A stretch of 38,062 nucleotides of DNA, taken from contig JAFGOW010000080.1 in assembly GCA_016926265.1 (NCBI GenBank), positions 1 to 38,062 on the forward strand. Direction: 5' to 3'. Positions 8,264 through 17,275 of this stretch are shown here, piece by piece; the stretch's first letter is position 1; each line of letters starts with the position of its first letter. The DNA comes from Deltaproteobacteria bacterium. Its GTDB lineage: Bacteria > Desulfobacterota > Desulfuromonadia > Desulfuromonadales > JAAYDE01. A program made the position numbers and the translations under genes. The notes under the pieces are model-generated. The model searched no databases, was not told the DNA's origin, and saw only the letters and a list, made by a program, of their open reading frames with translations.

Positions 8264-10651
8264 TTGGACAATGAGTTGATGGTTGAACGCTATCCTCTGT
8301 TGCCGTTGCGGGATGTCATCATCTTCCCCTATATGGCCATCCCCCTGTTCGTCGGCCGGCCCCGTTCCATCCGCGCCCTGGAAGAAGCCGTGGCCAAGGA
8401 CAAGATGATCTTCCTGGCCGCCCAGAGGGATTCACGGGTGGACGATCCCGAGTTGGAGGATCTTTACCCCTTCGGCACCCTGGGCCAGATCATGCAGATG
8501 CTCAAGCTGCCCGACGGCACTTTCAAGATCCTGCTGGAAGGGAAATCGCGGGCGCGGATCGCGGAGTTCATCCGTGGCGAGGACTGTCTGTTTGCCGACA
8601 TCGTGGCCTATCCCGAGGTGGCTTCGGGCGGCGCCGAGGTCGAAGCCCTGATGCGGAGCGTGGGCGCCGCTTTCGAGAACTACGTGCGGTTGAGCAAAAA
8701 GATCCCCCCCGAGGTGGTCGCGTCCCTTCAGAGCACCGCCGACCCTTCCCGCTTCGCCGATACGGTGATTTCCCATCTCAGTGTCAAGGTTTCGGACAAA
8801 CAGGAGATTTTGCAGCATCTGAATGTCATCGAACGCCTGGATAAGCTGCTGTTGCTGCTGGAACGGGAGACGGAGATCCTTCAGATCGAGAAGAAGATCC
8901 GCAACCGCGTCAAAAACCAGGTCGAGAAGAGCCAGAAGGAATATTACCTCAACGAGCAGATGCGGGCCATCCAGAGCGAGTTGGGGGAAAAGGACGAATT
9001 CAAGAAGGAATTCCAGGAGCTTGAAAAGCAGATTGTCGCCAAGAAGATGTCCAAGGAGGCGACCGCCAAAGCCCTGAGCGAGTTCCGCAAGCTCAAGATG
9101 ATGTCGCCGATGTCGGCGGAAGCCGCCGTGGTGAGGAACTATATCGACTGCCTGGTTTCCCTCCCCTGGCAGGAGAAGACTCGGGATGCCTTGAGTCTGC
9201 CCCGGGCCGAGGCCGTTCTCGAAGAGGATCATTTCGGCCTCGACAAGGTCAAGGAGCGGATCATCGAGTACCTGGCGGTCAGGGCGCTGGCCAAAAAGAT
9301 CAAAGGGCCCATCCTCTGCCTGGTCGGCCCTCCCGGTGTCGGAAAAACTTCGCTGGGCCGCTCCATCGCCAGGGCGCTGGGGCGCAAGTTCGTCCGGATT
9401 TCCCTGGGCGGGGTCCGCGACGAGGCGGAAATCCGCGGTCATCGGCGCACCTACATCGGCTCCATGCCGGGCAAAATCATTCAGGGGATGCGCAAGGCCG
9501 AGGTCCGCAATCCGGTTTTTCTGCTGGACGAAGTGGACAAGATGAATGCCGATTTCCGGGGGGACCCCTCCTCGGCGCTGCTGGAGGTGCTCGATCCGGA
9601 ACAGAACCGCAACTTCGGCGATCATTTCGTCGAGGTGGACTACGACCTCTCCGATGTTTTTTTCATCGCCACCGCCAATTCGCTTCACAACGTCCCCCGG
9701 CCCCTGCAGGATCGGATGGAGGTCATCCGCCTGGAAGGGTACACGGAGGAGGAGAAGCTCAATATCGCCAAACGCTATCTGATCTCCAAACAGGCCGCGG
9801 CCCACGGCATCCGGGCGGAGCTGGTGACGTTCTCCGACAGCGCGCTGTTCGAGATCATCCGCCACTACACCCAGGAATCCGGTGTCCGCCATCTGGAGCG
9901 GGAGATTTCCAATATCTTCCGGAAGCTGGCGCGGGAATTCGTCAAGCGGAAAAAGCGGATCGAGAAAACGGTGCTGGAAGCCGGTGATGTCCGGAAATTT
10001 CTGGGAGTTCCCAAATACCGCTTCGGGATCAAGGAGACCGAGGATCTGGTCGGCGCCGTCAACGGTCTGGCCTGGACCGAGTTCGGAGGCGAACTGCTGA
10101 CGGTCGAGGTTTCGGTGCTGCCCGGGCAGGGGAAATTGACGGTGACGGGAAAACTGGGGGAGGTCATGAAGGAATCGGCCCAGGCGGCCCTGAGCTATGT
10201 CCGCTCCCGGTGGGCCGAACTTGGCCTGGAAAAGGATTTCTATCAGTCGGTGGACATCCATATCCATGTGCCGGAAGGGGCCATCCCCAAGGACGGGCCG
10301 TCGGCGGGCATCACCATGGCGACGGCGCTGGCTTCGGCTTTGACGGGAAAACAGGTCGACCGGGACTTGGCCATGACGGGGGAGATCACCCTGCGGGGGC
10401 GGGTTCTGGAAATCGGCGGCCTGAAGGAAAAGCTGCTGGCGGCGCGGCGGGCCGGCCTCAAGAAGGTCCTCATCCCCAGGGAAAACGAGAAGAACCTGGA
10501 GGAAATTCCCGCTGCGGTGCGGGATGCCCTGGAGATTCTCCCCGTCGCCCACATGGACGAAGTGCTGGAAAATGCCCTGCTGGGAGTGGCGCCCCGGGAG
10601 GTCGGGGACGCTTCGGCGAAAAGATTTTCGGAAGAGGCCCTGTCCCACTGA
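8264..10651 (+). CDS. lon: Lon protease (LonA type)
   Basis: A 795-aa ATP-dependent protease for misfolded and regulatory proteins. In order it has an N-terminal substrate-binding LON domain ([14 protein letters not shown]), a long coiled helical region ([18 protein letters not shown]), an AAA+ module with Walker A GPPGVGKT and Walker B FLLDEVDK, and the C-terminal Ser/Lys protease domain. The dyad is Ser680 in DGPSAGI and Lys723 in GGLKEK. The predicted start is TTG at 8264 with GGAG upstream. An ATG at 8279 is possible and would shorten the protein by five residues. It is probably transcribed with clpPX. It could also have its own promoter, though none is obvious in the 45-bp gap. Confidence 0.97.
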   Translation: MDNELMVERYPLLPLRDVIIFPYMAIPLFVGRPRSIRALEEAVAKDKMIFLAAQRDSRVDDPELEDLYPFGTLGQIMQMLKLPDGTFKILLEGKSRARIAEFIRGEDCLFADIVAYPEVASGGAEVEALMRSVGAAFENYVRLSKKIPPEVVASLQSTADPSRFADTVISHLSVKVSDKQEILQHLNVIERLDKLLLLLERETEILQIEKKIRNRVKNQVEKSQKEYYLNEQMRAIQSELGEKDEFKKEFQELEKQIVAKKMSKEATAKALSEFRKLKMMSPMSAEAAVVRNYIDCLVSLPWQEKTRDALSLPRAEAVLEEDHFGLDKVKERIIEYLAVRALAKKIKGPILCLVGPPGVGKTSLGRSIARALGRKFVRISLGGVRDEAEIRGHRRTYIGSMPGKIIQGMRKAEVRNPVFLLDEVDKMNADFRGDPSSALLEVLDPEQNRNFGDHFVEVDYDLSDVFFIATANSLHNVPRPLQDRMEVIRLEGYTEEEKLNIAKRYLISKQAAAHGIRAELVTFSDSALFEIIRHYTQESGVRHLEREISNIFRKLAREFVKRKKRIEKTVLEAGDVRKFLGVPKYRFGIKETEDLVGAVNGLAWTEFGGELLTVEVSVLPGQGKLTVTGKLGEVMKESAQAALSYVRSRWAELGLEKDFYQSVDIHIHVPEGAIPKDGPSAGITMATALASALTGKQVDRDLAMTGEITLRGRVLEIGGLKEKLLAARRAGLKKVLIPRENEKNLEEIPAAVRDALEILPVAHMDEVLENALLGVAPREVGDASAKRFSEEALSH

Positions 10652-10680
10652 GAAAGACCCGGAAACGCGGTAATATCCTA

Positions 10681-10709
10681 TTGACACTTTATTTTTGATT
10701 CTGTATAAA
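10681..10709 (+). promoter_or_regulatory. Consensus sigma-70 promoter for HU and tRNAs
   Basis: TTGACA at 10681-10686, a 17-base spacer, and TATAAA at 10704-10709. This is one of the best promoter matches in the window and lies about 47 bp upstream of the HU start codon. Confidence 0.85.
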
Positions 10710-10755
10710 GTTCGCATTCTCTTGATTCGTGGCCTGTAATTTTTGGAGGTGAACC

Positions 10756-11028
10756 GTGACGAAAGTCGAGCTTGTAAATGCCATCGCAGAAAAAGCCGGG
10801 TTGACCAAAGCGGAAGCGGAAAAAGCACTCAAGGCGGTGATCGAATCCATTACCGCGGCCATGAAGAAGGGTGACAAAGTTGCATTGGTGGGCTTTGGCA
10901 CTTTCAGTGTCGGCGCGAGAGCCGCCCGCACTGGCAAAAACCCCCAGACCGGGGCCAAGATCCAGATCAAGGCGTCGCGCGTTCCCAGGTTCAAAGCCGG
11001 GAAAACACTCAAGGATGCCGTTAACTGA
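10756..11028 (+). CDS. DNA-binding protein HU
   Basis: A 90-aa histone-like nucleoid protein of the HU/IHF family. It carries the helical dimer half ([24 protein letters not shown]), the GFGTFSV core and the DNA-binding arm with [12 protein letters not shown] followed by IPxF-type RVPRFKAGK. The regular HU-like sequence argues against an IHF subunit. The start is GTG at 10756 with GGAGGTG just upstream. It has its own strong promoter, and only 12 bp separate its stop from tRNA-Asp, so the two tRNAs downstream are probably on the same transcript. HU following lon is a common proteobacterial arrangement (lon-hupB in E. coli). Confidence 0.96.
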   Translation: MTKVELVNAIAEKAGLTKAEAEKALKAVIESITAAMKKGDKVALVGFGTFSVGARAARTGKNPQTGAKIQIKASRVPRFKAGKTLKDAVN

Positions 11029-11040
11029 AAAGATATCCCA

Positions 11041-11117
11041 GGGGCTGTAGTAGAGTTGGTTACAACGCTGGCCTGTCACGCCGGAGGTCGCGGGTTCGAG
11101 TCCCGTCAGCCCCGCCA
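11041..11117 (+). tRNA. tRNA-Asp (GTC)
   Basis: A 77-base cloverleaf. The acceptor GGGGCTG pairs with CAGCCCC. The anticodon stem-loop CTGGC-CTGTCAC-GCCGG carries GTC. The T arm is GGTTCGAGTCC, the discriminator is G, and CCA is encoded at 11115-11117. No terminator separates it from HU. Confidence 0.97.
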
Positions 11118-11129
11118 TTTTTTCCATTC

Positions 11130-11205
11130 GGGCGAATAGCTCAGCTGGGAGAGCATCGGCCTTACAAGCCGAGGGTCACAGGTTCGATCCCTGTTTCGCC
11201 CACCA
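11130..11205 (+). tRNA. tRNA-Val (TAC)
   Basis: A 76-base cloverleaf. The acceptor GGGCGAA pairs with TTCGCCC. The anticodon stem-loop TCGGC-CTTACAA-GCCGA carries TAC. The T arm is GGTTCGATCCC and CCA is encoded at 11203-11205. It lies 12 bp after tRNA-Asp. Confidence 0.97.
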
Positions 11206-11323
11206 ACCAGACCCATCCGAGGAGGGGAACCGGGCGCCAAGTCTGCTGTGAGGGACGAGGCATCCGGTTATGCTTCCGCGGCGCTGGTGTCTGGCCAGAC
11301 AGCAAAGATCGTCGTTTCACACC
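11206..11323 (+). other. Structured tail of the tRNA transcript, possible small RNA
   Basis: This 118-base stretch lies between tRNA-Val and the terminator and has no reading frame of note. GAGGCAT (11257-11263) and ATGCTTC (11270-11276) form a 7-bp hairpin with a 6-base loop. GTCTG (11241-11245) can pair with CAGAC (11296-11300) around it. GCGCC (11234-11238) can pair with GGCGC (11280-11284) as an alternative or pseudoknot. Several GGA words (GAGGAGGGGA, GAGGGACGAGG) are present. It matches no RNA family I know. It may be only a trailer. Confidence 0.35.
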
Positions 11324-11358
11324 AAAGGCAACCCGAAGCGGGGTTGCCTTTTTTTTTG
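11324..11358 (+). terminator. Strong rho-independent terminator
   Basis: GGCAACCC (11327-11334) and GGGTTGCC (11341-11348) form a perfect 8-bp stem with a GAAGCG loop, followed by nine T residues. It closes the HU-tRNA-Asp-tRNA-Val unit and isolates it from the secretion operon. Confidence 0.95.
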
Positions 11359-11437
11359 CTTTTCAACCGGAACCGATTTGGGTCAGAATTGAGTTATAAT
11401 CAATGAATTAAACAGCCCAGGGGGTTCGGGCCTCGAA

Positions 11438-12646
11438 ATGCCTGTCTATCGCTGTAAAATCGCCACGCCGGAAGGACGGATTCAAAACAGGGATATCGAG
11501 TCCCTCAACCCTGCCGTGCTGAAAGCCGATCTGGAAAAACAGGGCTATTTCGTGTTGGGTTTCCGGCGGCGCTTTTTCCCTTCCCTGCGTTTTCTCGGGG
11601 CGGCCAAAAGGCCTTATCCCGCTCACCACCTGCTTTCTTTCAATCAGGAATTCCATGTCTTGATCCGTTCCGGCCTGCCTATCGTGCAGGCTTTGGAGGC
11701 GGTCATCGAGCGGACGGAACAGAAGCGTTTTCGGGCGGTTCTGGAAGAGGTCAAGAATGCCATCCGCAGCGGGGCCACCTCTTCGGAGGCTTTCTCCCGT
11801 TTTCCCGAATTCTTTCCGGCGCTCTATCTGGCTTCGCTGCAAGCCGGCGAGCGGACGGGTGATCTGCCGGTCACCCTGGAGCGTTACATCGTCTATCAGA
11901 AGAAAATGGAGGGGATCCGGCAGGAGGTGAAAAAGGCCTCTTTTTATCCGTTGATGCTGCTGTCCGCGGCGCTGGCGACCGTGGTCTTTCTGGTGCTGTG
12001 GGTGGTGCCCCGCCTGAGCCTGATCTTCATCGACGCCAAGGTCCAACTCCCCTGGGCCACCCGACTGCTGATCGCCGCCGCCGACGCCATGACCTCATGG
12101 GCGGTGGTTGCGGTGCCGCTGCTGCTGGCGGCGGTTTTGGGCCTCAAGGCCTTTTTCCGGACCGACAGCGGACGCCTGGCGCTCGATGCCCAAAAAATCA
12201 GGCTGCCGGTCCTCGGCGAGTTGTTTCTGGGGTTTTCGTTGGGTTCGTTCTGCCGGACCCTGGCGACGACGCTGGCGGGGGGCATCCCCATCGTCCAGGC
12301 CATGCAGATGTCGGCGGGGACTTTGGGAAACCGCCGGCTGGAGAGGGATTTTGCCGCCGCGGCCCACCAGATCAAGGAGGGGGGCTCTCTGGTCAGCGCC
12401 ATGGAACGCTGTGGTTTTTTCTCCAATCTGGCGCTGCGTTTGATCTCGGTGGGGGAAAAAACCGGGGCGCTCCCGGAGATGCTGAACAATGTCGCCGAAT
12501 ATTACGAGATGGAGAATTCCCGGCGGCTGGAGCGCTTTACATCCCTGTTTGAACCGGTGCTGATTTTAACGGTGGGGATTTTCATCGGTGGCATCATCAT
12601 CGCCATGTATCTCCCCATCTTCCAACTGGCCGGGACGGCGCGCTGA
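11438..12646 (+). CDS. gspF: Type II secretion inner-membrane platform protein GspF/PilC
   Basis: A 402-aa polytopic inner-membrane protein that anchors the assembly ATPase. Two GspF cytoplasmic domains are visible. The first starts FNQEFHVLIRSGLPIVQALE and the second FCRTLATTLAGGIPIVQAMQ. Each is followed by hydrophobic helices (about 175-195, 220-240 and 370-395). The N-terminus MPVYRCKIATPEGR is the usual opening of the family. It heads the operon. A good -10 box (TATAAT, 11395-11400) lies 38 bp upstream, but I see no matching -35, so this promoter may need an activator. The stop is 23 bp before gspE. GspF and PilC cannot be told apart by sequence alone here. Confidence 0.93.
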   Translation: MPVYRCKIATPEGRIQNRDIESLNPAVLKADLEKQGYFVLGFRRRFFPSLRFLGAAKRPYPAHHLLSFNQEFHVLIRSGLPIVQALEAVIERTEQKRFRAVLEEVKNAIRSGATSSEAFSRFPEFFPALYLASLQAGERTGDLPVTLERYIVYQKKMEGIRQEVKKASFYPLMLLSAALATVVFLVLWVVPRLSLIFIDAKVQLPWATRLLIAAADAMTSWAVVAVPLLLAAVLGLKAFFRTDSGRLALDAQKIRLPVLGELFLGFSLGSFCRTLATTLAGGIPIVQAMQMSAGTLGNRRLERDFAAAAHQIKEGGSLVSAMERCGFFSNLALRLISVGEKTGALPEMLNNVAEYYEMENSRRLERFTSLFEPVLILTVGIFIGGIIIAMYLPIFQLAGTAR

Positions 12647-12668
12647 CCCGCGGCGAGGTGAGGTTCGG

Positions 12669-14399
12669 ATGAGCTTGCAACATAAAAAAATCGGGGAGAT
12701 TCTGGTGGACATGGGGGTGCTGGTTCCCTCCGAGACCGAGTCGATCCTGAGCCGGATGAAGGAGAAAAAGGGCAGCTTCGGCGCCATCGGCGTCGAAGAG
12801 GGGCTTTTCAACCAGGAGATCCTGGCCCGCGCCCTGGCCCGCCAATACCGGTTGGATTATGTCAATCTGGAAGGATTTGAGCCCGACGCCGAGCTGCTGG
12901 CCAGCATCCCAACCGCCCTGTTCCATAAATACGGCGTTTTCCCCTTGGCTCGCCGGGGAGATTTTCTGGAGGCCGCCGTCTTTGACCCCACCAATGTCAG
13001 CGGCTATGACGAGCTGGAGTATCTGCTCGGCGCCCGGCTGTTGCTCAAGGTCGGCCAGGAGCGGCAGATCATGCGCCTCATGGAGCGGGACCAGCAGGCC
13101 AAGGGGGTGCTGAAGGAGGTTTCCCAGGACCTCAAATTCCAGCTGGTCAAGGAGACCGACAAGGGGGAAGAGGTTCTTTCCCTCGACAAGCTGACCGCCG
13201 ACACCAGTCCCATCGTCCGTCTCATCGACTCGACGCTGTTTCATGCCCTGCAGCGGCGGGCGAGCGACATCCACATCGAGACCGCTGAAGACGGCGTGAT
13301 CATCAAATACCGCGTCGACGGGGTGCTGTACCGGGCCACGGAAACCCTCGACAGCCGGTTCCAGGGGCCGATCATCTCCCGCATCAAGGTCATGAGCGAA
13401 CTCGACATCTCCGAACGGCGCGTCCCCCAGGACGGCCGTTTCAAGGTGCGTCTCGGGAACAAGGTGATCGACTTCCGCGTCTCCATCATGCCGAGCATTT
13501 TCGGCGAGGATGCGGTGATCCGGATCCTCGACAAACAGGCGGTGGCCTCCGATCTGAAAGGACTGACCCTGGCCGGCCTGGGCTTCAGCGACAACGAGCT
13601 GATCCGGCTGCGGCGCATGATCCGGGAACCGTACGGGATGGTGCTGGTCACCGGCCCGACGGGCAGCGGCAAAACGACCACCCTGTACGCCGTGCTGTCG
13701 GAGATCCACAACGAACAGGAGAAGATTATCACCATCGAGGATCCGGTCGAATACCAGGTTCCCGGTATTCTGCAGGTGCCGGTCAACGAGAAGAAGGGGT
13801 TGACCTTCGCCAAGGGGTTGCGCTCGATTCTGAGGCATGACCCCGACAAGATCATGGTGGGCGAGATCCGCGACCAGGAGACGGCGCAGATCGCGGTGCA
13901 GTCGGCGCTGACCGGGCATCTGGTTTTTTCCACGGTTCATGCCAACGATGTCTTTGACGTCATCGGACGCTTCCTGCACATGGGTCTCGATCCCTACAAC
14001 TTCGTTTCCTCGCTCAACTGCATCGTTGCCCAGCGCCTGGTCCGCACCATCTGTCCGGCGTGCAAAAAGGAGGCGAGCTATTCCGAATCCTTTCTGATTG
14101 AATCGGGCCTCTCCCCCGCGCAACTCCTCGGCAAGCGTTTCTACGAGGGGCAGGGTTGCGAGGAATGCTTCCAGCAGGGCTACAAGGGGCGGTCGGCGAT
14201 CGTGGAACTTTTGGACCTCGATGACGAAGTCCGCGAGATGATCATCCAACGGGAGCCGCTGACCCGGATCCGCAAAACCAGCCAGAAAAAGGGCATGAGA
14301 TTCCTGCGGGAGTCGGCGCTGGAGAAGGTCTTCAGAGGGATCACCTCGCTGCCGGAGATCAATCGGGTGACCTTCCCGGAAGCGGTGAGAGAGCGATGA
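12669..14399 (+). CDS. gspE: Type II secretion / pilus assembly ATPase GspE/PilB
   Basis: A 576-aa hexameric secretion ATPase. The N-terminal MshEN-like domain (KKIGEILVDMGVL, then the tract ending GFEPDAELLASIP) precedes the motor domain. Walker A is GPTGSGKT at 329-336, the Asp-box runs TIEDPVEYQ, and the His-box/Walker B segment is RHDPDKIMVGEIRD. A zinc-binding tetracysteine module is intact, with Cys462 and Cys465 pairing with Cys497 and Cys500, as in GspE. I chose the ATG at 12669 because the family begins near this residue and GAGGTGAGG precedes it. Its TGA overlaps the next ATG (ATGA at 14396), which implies translational coupling. Confidence 0.95.
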   Translation: MSLQHKKIGEILVDMGVLVPSETESILSRMKEKKGSFGAIGVEEGLFNQEILARALARQYRLDYVNLEGFEPDAELLASIPTALFHKYGVFPLARRGDFLEAAVFDPTNVSGYDELEYLLGARLLLKVGQERQIMRLMERDQQAKGVLKEVSQDLKFQLVKETDKGEEVLSLDKLTADTSPIVRLIDSTLFHALQRRASDIHIETAEDGVIIKYRVDGVLYRATETLDSRFQGPIISRIKVMSELDISERRVPQDGRFKVRLGNKVIDFRVSIMPSIFGEDAVIRILDKQAVASDLKGLTLAGLGFSDNELIRLRRMIREPYGMVLVTGPTGSGKTTTLYAVLSEIHNEQEKIITIEDPVEYQVPGILQVPVNEKKGLTFAKGLRSILRHDPDKIMVGEIRDQETAQIAVQSALTGHLVFSTVHANDVFDVIGRFLHMGLDPYNFVSSLNCIVAQRLVRTICPACKKEASYSESFLIESGLSPAQLLGKRFYEGQGCEECFQQGYKGRSAIVELLDLDDEVREMIIQREPLTRIRKTSQKKGMRFLRESALEKVFRGITSLPEINRVTFPEAVRER

Positions 14400-15322
14400 T
14401 GGCACGGGCGAATCTGGGGGTGGATGTCGGCCGGTCCGCCTTGCGGGCGGCGGTGGTGCGGAAAAAGAAGGGGGGCATCGTCCCTGAATGTTGCCGGGTC
14501 TTGCCCATGGCCGAGGGTTTTTCCAAGGGATTCGAGGAACCGGGAGCGGATCCCGCGGCGCGGGGCGCCCTGGCCGAAAGCCTGCGGGAACTTCTCGCCC
14601 CCATCGCCGAGGGGGAGGAGCGGATCTCCCTCTCGCTCCCCGACGGCCAGGGGCGGCTCTGCCTGGTGGAAATGGAATCGGGCTTCAAAAACAAGGAGGA
14701 AGGGCGGGAACTGCTCCGTTGGCGGCTGAAATCGGTGCTGCCCTGCGACCCCGCCGAATTCCACCTCGATTTTCAGATTCTCCGAAAATCGGCTTCCGGG
14801 GTGGCCTCGGTGCTGGTTTCCCTGGCCCGCCGCCAGTTGATCGAAACCGTGCAGGAGGTCTGCGAAGCGGCCGGCTGTTTCCCCGCGGTCATCGACTTCC
14901 ATAGCCTCAACTGCCTGAATTATTACTATTCCCGACTGGACTGGGAGGAGAACCTGTCGCTGATGGTCATCGAGGACGGGTCCCTCTCCTTTTTCTATTT
15001 CCAGGACCGGGTTCTCCGCTATCACCGCAGCCATCGGACCGATTTCCGGACCGACCGGGTTTTTGACGATATCCGGCTCTCCGTGATCGACTGTGAAAAA
15101 CGGTTTCCCAAGTTGAGGCGCGGAGGGGTCTACCTTCACACCGATTCGGCTCAGGCGCTCGGGCTCATGGAAGGGATCAAAAGCCTCTTTAATGGACGCG
15201 GTTTTCTCCTGAAGACCGATCTGGGGGGGATTTATCACGGCGGCGAGGCGGCGAACGGTCCCTTGTCCCAGAATCAGGCGGCGGCCATCGGGGCCGCCCT
15301 TCGTCTGCTGAGGACGGGCTGA
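14396..15322 (+). CDS. PilM-like actin-fold protein (cytoplasmic half of GspL)
   Basis: A 308-aa protein with an actin-like/PilM fold. The nucleotide-phosphate loop NLGVDVGRSALRAAVV is at the N-terminus, and later segments (LRWRLKSVLPCDPAEFHLDFQIL, then the VID-SLNCLNYYY region) match the pattern in PilM and GspL. There is no transmembrane helix, so it should act in the cytoplasm beneath the PilN-like protein that follows. In classical type II systems these two parts form one protein, GspL. Here they are split as in type IV pili. It overlaps gspE by four bases, and the next gene starts one base after its stop. The C-terminus ends with an AAIGAALR actin-fold helix. Confidence 0.8.
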   Translation: MMARANLGVDVGRSALRAAVVRKKKGGIVPECCRVLPMAEGFSKGFEEPGADPAARGALAESLRELLAPIAEGEERISLSLPDGQGRLCLVEMESGFKNKEEGRELLRWRLKSVLPCDPAEFHLDFQILRKSASGVASVLVSLARRQLIETVQEVCEAAGCFPAVIDFHSLNCLNYYYSRLDWEENLSLMVIEDGSLSFFYFQDRVLRYHRSHRTDFRTDRVFDDIRLSVIDCEKRFPKLRRGGVYLHTDSAQALGLMEGIKSLFNGRGFLLKTDLGGIYHGGEAANGPLSQNQAAAIGAALRLLRTG

Positions 15323-15323
15323 C

Positions 15324-15872
15324 ATGAAACTTCATCTCAATCTGGCCACCCGCACCTATGTCAACCGCCGCCAGCTCAATCTGTTCTATTTCGCGGTCAT
15401 CGGTTTTCTGGTGGTGATGCTGCTTCTCTACGGGATCGGCCTGGTGCGGTTTTTCAGGCATTCCCGGGAGCTGGAGGATTCCCTGGCCCGTCTCCCCGCG
15501 GTCAAGGCCGAGTCCGCTCCGGTCGATCCGGGCCGCTCCGCCGAGACCATCGCCCGCCAGGTCCGGTTCGCCAACAACATCCTGAAGCAACGCCGCTTTC
15601 ACTGGAGCGCCTTTCTCGACCGCATGGAGGCGGTGGTTCCCGCCGGAGTCAAACTGCGTTCCCTGCAGCCCGATTTCCGGGCCGGGACCGTCAAGCTGGA
15701 GGGGGTGGCCCGCGGCGTGCCCGATTTGCGGAATTTCCTCGAGAGGCTGACGGCGGATCCGGCGCTGGCCGATTACTTCCTTCTGAATCAGGCTGTCGCC
15801 AAAGAGGGGGGAGCCAAAGGGGCCGGGCTGCCGGAGCTCCGTTTTTCCTTGCTGGTGAAGGGGGTGTTTTAG
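15324..15872 (+). CDS. PilN-like inner-membrane assembly protein
   Basis: A 182-aa bitopic protein: a short cytoplasmic tail beginning MKLHLNLATRTYVNRR, one membrane helix at about 22-43, a helical stretch and a small ferredoxin-like periplasmic domain (VKLRSLQPDFRAGTVKLEGVA). The N-terminal INL-type motif (HLNLATR) is the segment by which PilN docks onto PilM. The position between PilM- and PilO-like genes supports the assignment, although sequence conservation in this family is low. The start is one base after the previous stop. Confidence 0.75.
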   Translation: MKLHLNLATRTYVNRRQLNLFYFAVIGFLVVMLLLYGIGLVRFFRHSRELEDSLARLPAVKAESAPVDPGRSAETIARQVRFANNILKQRRFHWSAFLDRMEAVVPAGVKLRSLQPDFRAGTVKLEGVARGVPDLRNFLERLTADPALADYFLLNQAVAKEGGAKGAGLPELRFSLLVKGVF

Positions 15873-15874
15873 GG

Positions 15875-16435
15875 ATGCGGGCCTGGGAACTGGGGAAGAA
15901 GATCTGGCATCTCAACCGGGTGGCGCCGGTGGCGATCCTGGTGCTGCTGGCGGCGGTCGCGGCCGGCTGGGCGCTCAACGAAAGGCTGCTGCAGCCGAAA
16001 GTCCGGGAGCTGGAGCGCCGCATGGCGCTGAGACGGCAACAGCTCTCCGGGGGGGAAGGCCGAGCCGGGGCCGGAGCCCCTGTCAGCAGGGAGCGTCTGA
16101 GCCAGGGCGCCGCCGACGTCGAGGCCTTCTGGAACAGGATTCCGCGCCGCGAGGCCTTCCCCGAGCTGTTGAGCGAGCTGATGAATCTGGCCATGCAGTC
16201 CGGTCTGGCCCTGGAGCGGGTCCAGTACCGCCCCGATGAGAAGGCGCAGGAAGGGTTGCTGCGCTTCGCCCTGGCTTTTTCGGTCAACGGCAATTACCCG
16301 CAGGTGAAAAAATTCATCCACCTGCTGGAGCGTTCTCCGCGCCTGCTGATCATCGACCAGGTCTCGCTGTCCGGGAAATCCAATGGCGGCGGGGTGTCGC
16401 TGAACGTCGGGGTTTCGACCTTTTTCAGGGAATAG
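15875..16435 (+). CDS. PilO/GspM-like inner-membrane assembly protein
   Basis: A 186-aa bitopic protein. A single membrane helix (about 16-34) is followed by a charged helical coil and a ferredoxin-like periplasmic domain. The region FPELLSELMNLAMQSGLALERVQYRP and the C-terminal YPQVKKFIHLLERSPRLLIIDQVSL match the general pattern of PilO. With PilN- and PilP-like partners it would build the periplasmic alignment complex linking the inner membrane to the secretin. The gene begins three bases after the previous one. Confidence 0.75.
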   Translation: MRAWELGKKIWHLNRVAPVAILVLLAAVAAGWALNERLLQPKVRELERRMALRRQQLSGGEGRAGAGAPVSRERLSQGAADVEAFWNRIPRREAFPELLSELMNLAMQSGLALERVQYRPDEKAQEGLLRFALAFSVNGNYPQVKKFIHLLERSPRLLIIDQVSLSGKSNGGGVSLNVGVSTFFRE

Positions 16436-16467
16436 GCGGGTATATCGCGAAGCCTTCAGGGCACGGA

Positions 16468-17268
16468 ATGGAAAAGCAAAAAAAACTGTTGAACGTCATG
16501 GTGGGGATTCTGGCGCTGGCCGTCGGCTATGCGCTCTGGGATTATCCCCAGCAGCAAGAAGTTGCCGCCGTCGCGCCCGCTCCCAAGCCGGCGGGACGGA
16601 AGCCTGCCCGGCAGTCCGTCGCCGCCCCGGCGGAAGGGGAATACCGCATCCGGTTCGATTGGCTGGCGGCCGGGGGCGACTTCCGCGGCGCGGCGCAGGA
16701 CCTCTTCGGGCCGCTTCGCGAGCCTCCCAAACCGCTGCCGCCGCCGCGCCGGGAAACCGCCCCCGACGCCGGGCAGAAATCCGCGGTTCCGGTTCCGGGC
16801 GGGGCTGAGCAGCTCAAATATCTCGGTTATTTAAAGGTGGACCGGCAGCAGCGTTTTTTCGTCAGCCACCGGGATGCGGTTTTTGTGGCGCGGCTCAATG
16901 AGCCTTTTGGCAAGGAACGGGAATTCCGCATCCGCCGCGCCGATCCCAAGGCGATTCATCTCCAGCGCCAGGGGAGCGACACCCTGATGGAGGTTCCGTT
17001 GATGGAGGCGGCGCCGCTGGCAACGGTTCCGAAAGCCTGGCCCCGAAGTAAGGCCCAGCCGATCGGTTCGGAACCCTCCCCGGTGGTGATGGGTTCGGAA
17101 AAAGCCCCCATGATGGAGGAATTTCATCAGGAGCAGGAGCCGGTTTCGGATGAGGCGGAGGAGCCGACGCCGGAGCCCGCCGAAAGGAAGATCGAGGATG
17201 GCGGGGAAAAACCTTCCGTGCCCGGCGTGGCGGTCCCCGGCGATTGGATAACCGAAGAAAAACGGTAG
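16468..17268 (+). CDS. PilP/GspC-like secretin-coupling protein
   Basis: A 266-aa protein with one N-terminal membrane helix (residues about 7-25), then a proline- and alanine-rich linker. Residues about 112-170 form a small domain (LKYLGYLKVDRQQRFFVSHRDAVF through the FRIRRADPKAIHLQR stretch) of the type seen in the homology region of GspC and PilP, which docks to the N0 domain of the secretin. The last 80 residues are acidic and low-complexity, and likely disordered. It lies directly before the secretin gene, 7 bp apart. Assignment rests mainly on domain order and context. Confidence 0.6.
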   Translation: MEKQKKLLNVMVGILALAVGYALWDYPQQQEVAAVAPAPKPAGRKPARQSVAAPAEGEYRIRFDWLAAGGDFRGAAQDLFGPLREPPKPLPPPRRETAPDAGQKSAVPVPGGAEQLKYLGYLKVDRQQRFFVSHRDAVFVARLNEPFGKEREFRIRRADPKAIHLQRQGSDTLMEVPLMEAAPLATVPKAWPRSKAQPIGSEPSPVVMGSEKAPMMEEFHQEQEPVSDEAEEPTPEPAERKIEDGGEKPSVPGVAVPGDWITEEKR

Positions 17269-17275
17269 GGGCGAT

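Noticed and set aside
8432-10828. Very long minus-strand open frame opposite lon
   Set aside because: Antisense of a strongly conserved gene in GC-rich DNA; its translation is low-complexity and it crosses the HU promoter.
10678-11127. Minus-strand open frame containing GLEPATSGVTGQRC-like text
   Set aside because: It is the reverse complement of tRNA-Asp plus HU; this well-known false protein arises from tRNA genes.
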